Assembly (NCBI GenBank): GCA_947000775.1
Contig: CAMQGK010000001.1
Coordinates: 547,001-611,000 of the forward strand
Direction of reading: 5' to 3'
DNA: 64,000 nt
Origin: Pterois miles
Lineage: Eukaryota; Chordata; Actinopteri; Perciformes; Scorpaenidae
The first letter of the stretch is position 1, and each line of letters starts with the position of its first letter. Below are positions 1 to 10,702 of the stretch, one piece after another. The position numbers and the translations under genes were made by a program. Below the pieces are notes generated by a model that saw nothing but the letters and a program-made list of their open reading frames with translations, searched no databases and had not been told where the DNA came from.

Positions 1-755
1 ACATCCATGCTTAACTAACAGATTTGAACTAACATCCATGATTAACATGGCGATATTGCAATAACCTGTGTTTTCATTTCATTTTCCAGCTAATTTAAAA
101 GATCTGTTTGATATCTCTGCATGGTTTTTTTTTTCCTGTGCTGATGTTCAGTCTCCTAATTGATTCTCTTTCTCTGCTCACGTAAAGGAGGCGTCATTAA
201 GAAGACCTGTACGTTCAAGATCAAACGCACCTCATTAGATCTTTAAGGATCATTGTTAATCTGCGTAAGAAGAGCAAAGGGGCATCTCATAGCTGCTGAC
301 CTGCAGGTTTTTTTTTTTTTTTTTTGTTCTATGAGCACTGAATCACAAAGCAGATTGATCCCACCGTCGAACCAATGTAGGAACTGCTCCCTCCGATTCA
401 CACAACTCTTGCTTGGATTTCAGCATTCAGTCAAATCCACCAGGTTTGTATTATAGTGAGCCTGAGGAGGCAACACATTTCCCTTAATGAGTATTGATCT
501 AAAGTAGTGGGTGCCTTACGCACGGCAGGGTGCAGCACACTCATAATTACAGCAAGAATAGGAACACTATGTCCACATACAGATGCTCACAAGCCAACTG
601 TATTTACAAGTGCTGTTACAAATCAATGACCCAGTATTAAAGGCATCATAAACAAATGGTGGTAATGTGCAATACTTGTGTATGGACAGGTGATAAATCA
701 GGATGTCGTATCCTGTTGACTTCATTCTGGCTCTTTCTTGTTTCCAGGACAGAGT
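1..755. other. fut9 upstream intron/5' flank
   Basis: No coding exon is visible here. A poly-T run lies near 309-325. A pyrimidine-rich stretch ending in AG at 746-747 forms a convincing splice acceptor nine bases before the fut9 start codon, so this stretch is most likely the last part of an intron that separates upstream non-coding exons from the single coding exon. Small open frames in this part have no family resemblance. Confidence 0.6.
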
Positions 756-1838
756 ATGCCATCTGCACCTTTTCACAGAATCCTACGACCCCTTCTGCTC
801 GGCACTTTCATACTGGGATGCTTTGTGACTCTGTTTTTGATGTATTTTAAACCATCCACCAGCTGGTTAACAGGTCCCGTAGAGTCCACGGTATCCACAG
901 ACCGGGTCAAGAACCTCTTTTCCACCAAGAGTGACAAAAACGTGACCACCGTGCTGATCTGGCTCTGGCCCTTCGGACAAACCTACGACCTGGGCGTGTG
1001 CAGCTCCCTCTTCAACATCGAGGGCTGCTTCATCACAGCCGACAGGAACCTCTACAACAAGTCGGATGGCGTCGTCATCCATCACCGAGACATCTGCACT
1101 GACCTGTCCAACCTGCCGCCGCTCCAGCGACCATCCTTCCAGAAGTGGATATGGATGAACTTGGAGTCGCCGTCGCACTCTTCCCAACTGCCCGGGATCG
1201 AGAACCTGTTCAATCTGACTCTCAATTATCGTCAGGATGCTGACATTGAAGTGCCTTATGGGTCCATCGTAGCAGCGGAGGGCGAGGAGGACTTTGTCCC
1301 GCCTAGCAAAAACAAGCTGATCTGCTGGATTGTGAGCAACTGGAACCAGGACCATGTGCGGGTGAAATACTACAATGAGCTGTACAAGCACATTGAGGTT
1401 CACGCATACGGACAAGCCTTCGGGGAGTACATCTCGGACCAAGACTACTTCCCCACCATCGCCAGCTGCAAGTTCTACCTGGCTTTTGAGAACTCCATCC
1501 ACAAGGACTACATCACTGAGAAACTGTACAACCCGCTCTCTGTGGGGACGGTGCCGGTGGTTCTGGGCCCGCCCCGGCAGAACTACGAGAACTTTATCCA
1601 GGGAGACGCCTTCATCCACGTGGACGACTTCACCTCGCCCAAGGAGCTGGCTGATTACCTGCTGCTCTTGGACAAGAACGAGGAAATGTACCTCAGGTAC
1701 TTTGAGTGGAGACGGCACTTTAAAGTGAAGAAGGCCTATTTCTGGGCAGAGCACACATGCCTGGCTTGTGATTACCTGCGGAGGCACAAAGAGTACAAGG
1801 CATTCAATAACCTTGACAAGTGGTACTGGGGCGGATAG
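756..1838 (+). CDS. fut9: Alpha-1,3-fucosyltransferase 9 (FUT9-type)
   Basis: Golgi type II membrane glycosyltransferase (GT10 family). Known FUT9 enzymes transfer fucose from GDP-fucose in alpha-1,3 linkage to GlcNAc of N-acetyllactosamine chains, making Lewis x. The 360-residue product is almost the same length as mammalian FUT9. It has a short cytosolic tail, a membrane anchor at about residues 11-31, a stem, and the family's catalytic core with the ENSIHKDYITEKLYNPL region followed by GTVPVVLGPP. N-glycosylation sequons are seen (NVT, NKS, NLT). The C-terminal CLACD and WYWGG resemble the FUT9 end. I chose the ATG at 756 because a splice acceptor ends at 747, so the longer reading that starts at 738 lies partly in the intron, and because MPSAPFHRILRP aligns with the mammalian N-terminus. 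The coding region is intronless, as in FUT9. The antisense open frame across it is a shadow. Confidence 0.95.
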   Translation: MPSAPFHRILRPLLLGTFILGCFVTLFLMYFKPSTSWLTGPVESTVSTDRVKNLFSTKSDKNVTTVLIWLWPFGQTYDLGVCSSLFNIEGCFITADRNLYNKSDGVVIHHRDICTDLSNLPPLQRPSFQKWIWMNLESPSHSSQLPGIENLFNLTLNYRQDADIEVPYGSIVAAEGEEDFVPPSKNKLICWIVSNWNQDHVRVKYYNELYKHIEVHAYGQAFGEYISDQDYFPTIASCKFYLAFENSIHKDYITEKLYNPLSVGTVPVVLGPPRQNYENFIQGDAFIHVDDFTSPKELADYLLLLDKNEEMYLRYFEWRRHFKVKKAYFWAEHTCLACDYLRRHKEYKAFNNLDKWYWGG

Positions 1839-4600
1839 TGCTTTGAAGGGCTATGCAGTGCTTGTGTTGTTAAAGGCAGCGCTTTAAGATTTTTGTCCTT
1901 TGCTAACATGGAGGTTCGTTAGTGTTGTGTCCAGAACTCCCAGATGATGTTTTTCTATTGTGCCCTAGTGAGACATCCATCTTGTTTTACTTTATTTGCA
2001 AGCCAATTTTGCTAAGCCTTACTTTGCCTTTTTGTGTTCTTCATTTATTATTTATTTTTGATGAATTACAAATGCACTACATTTGTCATTGTTAATTCAG
2101 CCCATGTTTTGCTCAACATTTGCTGCTATTTTTTTATGTTTTTGTTCTTAGTATGAATGCGCGATTGAATGGATGTTCCTGTATAACAGAAAACATTCAT
2201 GATGCAAGGTTGTTTCTTTAAATTTCACCTTTTAATGACGTCAGAATAGTGTCGGCTGCAGAAGGAGACTGACATAAAAAGTGCAAATATTTATGTAATA
2301 TTTATTCAAGTGAGGCATTATATGAAAAAAAAACAATGTCATCTGTGCTAGTGATGCAGTCACCTATGCAGTGTTTACTGAACTCAAATGTGAAAGTAGT
2401 TCAATTGTGTTCATGTACATATTGTGTATTTTGGGAATTATGTAGCTGTAATTTTTTTCCCATATTTTTTTGTACGTTTGCATTTGCACTGCTAATCCAA
2501 TGGTTACCTATCTCTACATATGTACAGTGAGACAGGCGGACGTCGTGCTGTAGGTGGCATATGGTGATCATTTCCCCAGTAGTCTCTGGCAGCAGATGCG
2601 ACTTTGCTCTGCGAGAGGGAGGTTACTATTTTAATCATGTTGTGAATTGGTCATTGTCACATGTGACGTGTCACACGGTGCAGTTGGATCCTGTGTGGAT
2701 GATAATACTACAGTACAGAGCCATTGTGCTGCAATATGAAACCCCTAGACACCTCATTATGTTGCATTCTGATTTGATCTGTAATTTTTAATTGAATACA
2801 GTGATGGAAAATAGCACAAAATGAACATACTACTGAAGCTGTGCGAACTGTACTGTCATCCCACAATGTGACATTAAATATTTACACTGATATTTTCAAG
2901 TATCTGCCCACATGTTTGGGACTTGTTAAGAAAAAGATTACATCAAGATTAGCCATCTTTGAATCTTCACATGGGAGTGTTGAGTGGGCAGTTAGAGGAC
3001 TGCATGTGAAATATTTTTATCTGGATTTTTTTTTTTTTTTTTTATGTTTACACTCCTGTTTACAGTTGTGTTGCTCGCCAGCCAACCTACACCAGTCAAG
3101 ATCACACTACAAAATGCATCTGTAGATATCGCATCACTTTTCAATGTTAGAACAGTTGAACAATGCATCTCAACAGCACTCAGCAGCTATTGACGTGATG
3201 GTTGAGTTTTTACAGAAAGAACTGTGCAAAACCAAGTCAACATTTTATGCAAGATAAGCCGGCGTCTTCTTGGTCAAAGTACTCAACATGTTTCAGGTTG
3301 TTATAATTTTGATATTTCTTCACTGTCAAAGGGACCATTGATGTAAATTAGGATTATTTTTCTTATGGAGTATGGTTCCAAATGCCATTGTGAAACCTGT
3401 ATATATATAAACCTTGTAGTGAACTGAATTCTTGTCTGGATCAAACCAGCCCACTAACACAGATCATTCCTGTATGTGCACCGGACTGAGGGAGCGCCAA
3501 CAGCGTTTGCGTTTATGTGGGAAAGAAACAACTTCTTGTATATATTTTTAATGTTCAAATCTCTTTATAACATGCAAGTGTTGTCAGGCGGTGAATGTGA
3601 TTTTGCTGCACGTTTGTGGGTAATGTTGGTACTTTGCGAGGATGTGACACAAGAATCGAGACACTTGAAAACGGTAACCATTGTCAGAGACAATGGTTTT
3701 AGTGTTTGTGAGGTGCAGGTTTTCATCAAGGGAGGCAATTTTTTTTTTTTTTTTTTTTATTAGGCGTTAATCTGTTGGCATGACTTTACTGGAAAAAAAG
3801 TCATGTCAAAATGCAGCAGAGATATAGCACTTTTATTCATGTGGAGTTGTGTGACTCACTGTGCTGGTGGCTGTCTTTAGATGGAGCTATTGTGAGTTCA
3901 GAAACTGTCATCCAAGAGCTCTTCTGTCCCGCGGATTAACTATGAAACTGCCACTCATGGTTTCATATTGTACAGTCCTATCTCATGTATGAAAACAAAG
4001 GTTTCTTGTCCAATGTGGTTGGTGACTTTAAGAAACATGGTTTTTTTTCTTCATGTTGTCTGTCTCTTTCATCCTCTCGCCCTTTCTCTCTTTTTTGCAC
4101 AAAATCAAACATGAGGAGCTGTGGCTTCTCCGTCCCCCTCCCTGTCTGAGTCTGAGTGTATCACAGCACCAGAGAGTGAATCAGGATGTCTCTGGATATA
4201 CTGTCCTTAAAAACACTGTATACCGAGAGGGATGAAATCCTTGTGTGTGGTTGAACATAACGATTTCTCCAGAAATGCTCATTTTCTGCCAGTTCACTGA
4301 AATAATCAGTGAGTCAATCAAAACAAGTTTTTTGCCAAATCATTGTATTTTGCCAAATGTTGTGTTTTAACTGTAGATGTCTGATAGTGTCAAAGAAAAT
4401 AAAGATATGGACAAATGAGCAAACATGAGTGGAGCATACAGTTTTTTTTTTTGTAAAGAGACAGCTGAAGAAGTATGCAGCCTGCATGCGGGCCGTATCT
4501 AGTGGAAGCGTAGTATCCACCTTCCGGTCCCCCCGTGGTTAACACCGTTAGCTCTGTCAGCAGTGTTGCTGTTGTTTTCACTGGTCATGATGTTAGCGCC
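1839..4600. other. fut9 3' UTR and downstream non-coding DNA
   Basis: No exon-like reading frame is supported. The first part must include the fut9 3' UTR. FUT9 transcripts in other vertebrates have long 3' UTRs, so it may reach the AATAAA at 4398-4403, but nearer ATTAAA-type signals (about 2872) are also possible. T-runs occur near 3029-3043 and 3739-3758. The small open frames here are AT-rich and have no domain resemblance. Confidence 0.5.
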
Positions 4601-4612
4601 GTTAGCTGCGAG

Positions 4613-5200
4613 TCAACTATACATGAGAACTGGATACAGCGCTGGGAGCGGGGCCCCATTAGTTCCTATGAAAGTTGCTCTGTGGTGCATGAAGCCAAGA
4701 TGGCTCGACTTCCCAGTGGAAAAGTACCCGGATCTTTCAGTAATCTTCCACATCCATTAGGCCCATGCAGCAGGTGCAGTAGCGTCCGCTCGGTCATATG
4801 GCTCGGTCACAGGGTTGCAGCCATAACGTTGTCGTTACAGCTTGCTAACTCCGCTTCCCGGTCCTCGATCGCTCCAGCCTCGGTCTAAGTCTCATTCATA
4901 TGAACTGAGTAAGGAAAATAACTGGATGCATTTTACAACTTTTAGGACATAATGATGTAAATAAGAGCTATTCAAGTGCTCGTACTGGGAAGTTGATTTA
5001 CCTCCCGATGTAAGTCTATGGGAAAAAGTCTTTTTGCATCACATGACGGACACGGAAGTCGTAGCACCACCATTTGGCCACTTCGAAAACTGGCCTCAAC
5101 AACTGGTGCTTTTCCTGGGGGTTTGGGTCGTCGTCTCAATCATCGCCATGTTGAGAGCCATGAGAGGCAATAGATATGCACCTTTAAAGCTGCTGGTAGG
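4613..5200 (+). repeat. Dispersed repeat, copy 1 of a three-copy family
   Basis: Starting at GAGAACTGGATACAGCG, this stretch matches 44650-44975 in the same orientation over two separated parts: the GAACTGGATACAGCG / CCTATGAAAGTTGCTC part, and the GGACACGGAAGT / TTGGCCACT part near 5045-5085. The second part is also seen at 33205-33300. The copies are diverged and contain indels, as expected for an old non-autonomous element. I cannot assign the family without a repeat library. Confidence 0.6.
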
Positions 5201-5204
5201 TGCA

Positions 5205-5400
5205 TTTTGTTACCTTTGGACAGAGCCAGGGTAGCTGTTCCCCCGTTTCCACGCTTTATGCTTTATGCTAAGCTAAACTAACCAGCTGCTGGCTGTCGCT
5301 TCATATTTTCCACACAAACTTGAGAATGGTGTTGATCTCATCTAATTCAAAACAGTGAGTCAGGGCATGTCCCAAAATGTCTACTATTCCTTTAAATTTG
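5205..5400 (-). repeat. Dispersed repeat, inverted relative to 12005-12190
   Basis: The reverse complement contains ACAGCCAGCAGC, TTAGCTTAGCATAAAG and CTGGCTCTGTCC in the same order and spacing as 12030-12110 on the plus strand. This is a common type of short interspersed repeat in teleosts, and the two copies have opposite orientation. No coding capacity is present. Confidence 0.6.
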
Positions 5401-6341
5401 AAAAAAAGATGTAAGCCTGTTTGTGGCCTACGTGTGATACTTTGAGGTCTTCAGTTTATGCAAAGTGAGTTTGCCTTCACACTTTATGATGCCACCTAAT
5501 ATAGTATTCTTGCATCTATATCAAATATAATTTCCGCAGATGTTGCCCACAGCGTGATCCAGTGCCATGTAATGCAGGCGGTGGTATAAATAGCTATCCA
5601 AAAGCCTTGATAAGTGATGGATGAGAGTGAGGAGAGCGTGTTGTGTTGGTTACACCTCGATCCTCTGGCTGTTGTTAGTTACCCCATATCCTCGCAAGCA
5701 CTCTGGTATTTACAGTCGTCTCCTCCGTCATGCAGAAGTGACACATCTTTGTCAACTGCCTCTGCCCAATGCTGCGGGTCAAAGGGTGTGATAAATGTTT
5801 GTGTTGGCGGGATCTGTGGTGCAAATAATCCATCGATGTCAATAGGGGATTAATGTTAAAGTTCAGAAGGCAGGGGGGGGCATTCATTGTGCCTCCAGTT
5901 TTCTGAACTCAAGATGGTGTGACAGACATTGTAATGTCAAAGGTGTGTCTCGTAGCGACAAAGGCACAGAAAATTATAAACTGTCTCTCCAGTTCCTCTC
6001 AGCATTACAAAGCTATAGAATGGATTTCAGCGCTTTTTTTTCAGCCTGCATGCAACTGTAATGTTTTGGTCCACTCTCATAGCATTGTTCCTGCGGCTGT
6101 TTTCAGTGAAAAGTCTCTAAAACCCGCCGTACACTACCTGCTCAGCATTAGACTACAGACAGACAGTAAGCAGCAAGCTAAAACAGCTGAAGTGCCAGAT
6201 ATTTCCCTCAGGAATGAGTGGAGACCAAACCAGAGCAAAGAGAGCAAATATTCCCCAATATCCAAATGAATATTGCTCGATATCTACTGGGTGTGTAAAT
6301 AGGTGAACTTTATACGTTATAACGCATTCGCTATCAGCTTC
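5401..6341. other. Non-coding interval
   Basis: I see no gene or strong motif here. A 116-residue open frame from 5919 is low in coding character and matches no family I recognise. A G-run of about eight bases lies near 5872-5880. Confidence 0.5.
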
Positions 6342-6807
6342 AAGAGGACCTGTTATGCTTATTTCAGGTGCATACTTGTTCTTTGTGTTTTTACTAGAAC
6401 ATATTTACATGCTTTAATGTTCAAAAGACGCCCTATGCTTCTCATATATCCCGCTTAAAAAAGACCATTCCACTCTGATTGGTCAACCAAACCAAACTCA
6501 TTGGACTCCGCTCCAGCTCCGCCCTAACTAGCTTTGTTTGAGGGCATGCCAAAGTAGCCACAAGACAGGTATTATGCAAATATGTTACTTGGTGACATTA
6601 CAGAAGCAAAGGCGGGACTTCAGCTAGTTGTTTCAGGCAGTTCAGGAGCGGTGTTTCTGTGGGGGGGAAACTCTCTCTGTGGGAGTAACTCTCTTTGGTG
6701 TACACTTTGGACTTTGTAACTTTGCAGACCGTTTACATGCACAAAAAAACTATATAATACACTAAATTAAAGGGGAAGAAGTACAAAAGCATAATAGGTC
6801 CTCTTTA
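6342..6807. mobile_element. MITE with about 20-bp terminal inverted repeats
   Basis: The left end AGAGGACCTGTTATGCTT (starting 6343) is the near-exact inverse of the right end AAGCATAATAGGTCCTCT (ending about 6804), with one mismatch. The element is about 465 bp, has no transposase, and carries internal conserved-looking segments around 6470-6620. The flanks TTCAAG and TTTAAA could be a decayed TTAA-type target duplication, which would suggest a piggyBac-like donor. That assignment is inference. The structure, paired inverted ends around a short non-coding body, is seen directly. Confidence 0.75.
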
Positions 6808-9357
6808 AAAGATGATAACAATATATGTCATATATATATGACCTGCTGCACCCAAGTGATCAACGTATTATTGTGGGTTTCAGATACAACTTCTTAAAAA
6901 AAAGTTCTCATTAGTGCCGTAATAATGCCAACAAACATTTTACTATTTACCTTCTCTGTCGTTTGAATCCTGTTTTGAATCTAGCAGATCAGAAATGAGG
7001 CCCAGATTAGATTCTGGCCATAATAATGACTGCTGGGCATTTCTGGATCCATCTAATCATCTGGAACATGTTTATTTCTGCTGCACTATTCGTATAATAG
7101 GAGGTGGTTGAGGATAAAGTTATTATTACTGGGAAAGTGTCCTTGAAGGATGTAGAATAAAGGATGTGTTTTGGGGCTCTAAAGCTGTCTGAGATTGACT
7201 AGAGATTGTGATTTCCTTGTAGCAGGTATGTTAGCATTTCAGTATTTTGATTTCAGCCCTCTCTGCTGTGCAGATTTGAATTATTGATCAAAATTTGAGG
7301 TTTGAATTTCTTATATAAGCGACATATTGAGGATTGTGCTCTGACTCGCTGCTGCTAGCGCCTGGAGGTAATCAACAGCTTCGTCTACACATAGTTAATC
7401 CACATACCACAAAATCTGTAGGCTGGGAGGAGGCGAGGGATCGAATAGGAGAACATTTTAATGGGTTGTGCATTCCTAGGAGCAGACAGCTTTCTCTCCT
7501 CTTTAGTAGTAGAGATCATATGTCTGGCTATGTGACAGGTCTTGTCACCCACTCATACCATGACTCATTTTGGTGAGAACCGGGTAAGGGGTGGGGGCGC
7601 AGAGTCGGTGGAGGCTCACAGGGCCTCCCTGAAGGGGTGTAAGGTTTTGCGAGATTGTAGACTTAGTAGATTGTATCTCCTCGCCCCCCCCCAGCAGTCT
7701 CCTGTGTGGCTATCCTGTTCAGTCGAAAACGCTGTGTTGAAAGCGAGCTCTCCATGTTGCAGTAGAGCGCAGAGGGCCAGCTCAAAGGGCCTGGTTTTGT
7801 GAGTCCTCTCATTAACTACTAGAGCCGCCCCTCATCTTCACCTAATGGGTCCCACTTATGCTGTCATCACCATGCCAACCAGCTGTCAGCTCTGGTGCGG
7901 CGAGGCTTTTGTGCCTCAGAGAGATGCAACTGCGTCGCGTTGATCTGTCTCAGTCTACAACAAGTCGCCACCTCAAAGGAGCCACCAAAGTAAATGCTTC
8001 TCTTCTTCTCTGAGATCATTCGATTAAGAGGGCGAAAAAACGGCCACTGACACCTTATTGTAAAGACTGAATACATTAAGATAAGAGGACACCCGAGTCC
8101 AGGTCAAATAAAGGCCTATTTATTGGGGCTCGACAGGCCGCATACGAAATCTGTTGGCAGCTGCTCACTAGTTGACTTCAGAGGATTAAGCAGGCAAAAA
8201 GGAATATGCAAGATCAGCAAGCTTTTTGCTCCGCAGAGTTGGCACTGTCTGGTGTAGAAGTTAATAATCCGAGAGACAAAGACCGGCACCTGTTATCTAT
8301 CAGATGCAAATCAGATAAAATTACAAACAGGAATGCACGCATGCAGATTAGCACTGACAAACACAATAATCTCTGTTATTCAGTGAATAACACCTTCTGT
8401 TGACATGCAATTCATTTTTCACGACTTTCACATCATGTTAACACAGTTTTTGTTTTGCTGGTGAATATAGGTCACCTCCCCCTCTGGCTTGATGTCACGT
8501 GGTGGCAGACATACTGTGTGCAGCAGCAACAAAGATTAGAAGGTTTTTGAGAGGCAACGACTATATTTGCCCTACAGTTGGCTCTGGGTTTATTTAAGGT
8601 CTGCATGGCTTTGAGATTTGCAGCCACTGATCTGGACTCCAGCAGGGAACATGGGTACAATACAGCGGTAATTTAATCCAGAGCAGCAGATGACTCCTTG
8701 TAATCCAGCGGATCCACCTACTTACAAATAAGTAAAACCTGAAGGATGTCATGACTTCAAATCAGAACTATTTCCAACACCTAAATTCCTGACATGATAC
8801 GATTATTTTGTGCTAAAAGCCTTACATAACACCCAGCGTGTAGGGCAAAAATAACACCGTCTTACATTATTCCTCAAAGGTTTGTACTGTAGATACCACC
8901 TACGTGTGTTCCAGCATCATCTGCTGACACAAAAATGAAATACAAACTATTTATTCCCAAGAGATGATTTACTTTACAGGGAGTGGCATTGAAGTCAATG
9001 TAGAGAAAAGACAGAGAGTTCATCAGAGTTGCATTCCTCATCCCTGTCGCTGACCTTCCTGTGAGTGTATACGAGGGATTAGGCCCGTGGGTTGGGCTGG
9101 AGGTCTTCTCTGGCTATTTTTATGAAGATGTCCGCCCCCTGATCCTTTTGGAAAAGTGATATGAGCACATGTTCCAAGATTCAAATGTAATTAGTCGACA
9201 GTCAGTCAAAGACAGATATTTTAAGGTGGAAAGGGAAGATTTGTACTGTTTCAGGTATCATTTCTGGCACCTACAACTGTGCATTCACTCAGTGTGCTAC
9301 TGAGAAAAACAGAAAATCAGCGGCCTTTGAATTCTATATTGTACTGTAATGATCTGC
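6808..9357. other. Non-coding interval with a possible conserved regulatory block
   Basis: No exons are recognised. The stretch at about 7330-8400 is free of obvious repeats and has mixed composition. An octamer ATGCAAAT at 8304-8311 lies in an AT-rich context near TATGCAAGAT at 8205. This could be a non-coding conserved element near fut9 or fhl, but sequence alone cannot show conservation. Confidence 0.35.
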
Positions 9358-9724
9358 ACTTGCTGGGTCAAAATCGATCCAATTTGGGTCAATATAGCAC
9401 CAATGTGACTGCTTCTTTTGACCCAGTGTTGGTGCTATTTATATCGCTGTTATTTACCCAGTGTTCCTGGATTTGGTAAGGTTGAAAGTTGTTATTATCT
9501 AAGTTACGCTATTTATCTCTAACTCTTAATAATGCAGGTGTATCCTTTGCAGTTTCATATGTCATATGCAATTTTTTTTGTACAACTAACGATGCATTTG
9601 TGAGAGTTTTAAGCTAAAACTTGAGCTTGTTATGTCAAAATAACCCTAAAAATAATCTCTGGGTGAGAACAATCAATTGGTACTTAATGTTAACGCACTG
9701 TTAGTGCTTTTTAACCCAGAGGTT
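9358..9724. repeat. Possible short MITE with CTGGGTC ends
   Basis: The left side has CTGGGTCAAAA at about 9363 and TTTGGGTCAA near 9383. The right side has TTTTTAACCCAG near 9709. CTGGGT-type ends in opposite orientation, with further internal GGGTCA and GACCC motifs, suggest a small inverted-repeat element. The termini are imperfect, so the boundaries are approximate. Confidence 0.35.
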
Positions 9725-10702
9725 TTCATTATGTGTATTATCTTTTGTACCAGAGCAAGACACCAAGTATGTGTTTTTAATGAAGTGACGAGTATCGCTA
9801 TCAACAAGTTGGTCACCATCAAACTGTGATTTCTGCTTCTCCTTTATTTTGCGGTGGATGGATTGGACATCCACAGGCTCGCACGCAGCTTCCCCCTTGA
9901 AGTGCTGCCAATGCTCTCTCAATAGCTTCTGAGAGGTCCTGGCAATATATAGTTCAGTACCTGGCACCCACAAAGCTCCTGGCGCCTACCTCTCATAAGC
10001 CATCTGCAACTGCTTGAGTGTGTTGCAGGCACCGACGACATGTCACAGCATCCAAATGGCCAAATATCTGTGCCTCCGTTGTGGCACCAATATCCAAACT
10101 GATATTACTGTGCAAAAGAAAAACATGTTGTGTATTTAAGTGAAATTGACCAAATATTTGGACACTGACATTTTGTTCTATTTCAGGTTGTGATGCTTCC
10201 CCAACAATAATCAGTCTTCTCGTGCTAAAACTGCATCACTTGTACATATTCCTGGAAGAAAGCAACAATGAATGAATCAGTTCAAAAGCTTAGTGATCTG
10301 TGCACCATCAGCTCCCTTAAAAGGTGCAGAATGATGCACTGGAGCATGTCCATTCTCCCCAGAGATTACCGCTAATAAGAGGGCCAGTATTTATAGAAGA
10401 TCCCCCCCAGTGGATACCTCTAATCCTGCCTCACCCCTTTTCATCTCTGTGCCTGGACCACTCGCTCTCTGCAGCCCTCGCCCCACATCCACTGAGGTAT
10501 AGAGACTTATTTAATACAAAACTACTTTTTTCAGATTCTTTTGAAAGAAGTAGGAAAAATTGCTTGGCCTCTTTACTTGCTTGATGAGAGGAGGAATTGC
10601 TTGGACTATTACCGGGCACTTTCCATCTTTCCTGTTCTTCTCTATTGTCTGATTTTCCTCCTCCTGCTCTCTTTGACCTGCAGCTAAGAAAACCAAACAA
10701 CA
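9725..10702. other. fhl5: fhl upstream region and 5' UTR splice acceptor
   Basis: No coding exon is visible before 10703. A strong pyrimidine-rich tract (about 10621-10680) ending in CAG at 10681-10683 is a good splice acceptor, leaving 19 bases of 5' UTR before the fhl start codon. This implies at least one non-coding fhl exon further upstream, which I cannot place with confidence. Confidence 0.55.

Noticed and set aside
738..755. Extended fut9 N-terminus starting at 738
   Set aside because: The codon is TTG, and a splice acceptor ends at 747. The ATG at 756 aligns with known FUT9 starts.
867..1787. 306-residue open frame antisense to fut9
   Set aside because: It mirrors the fut9 coding exon in codon-biased GC-rich sequence. 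It has no start context, splice structure or family similarity.
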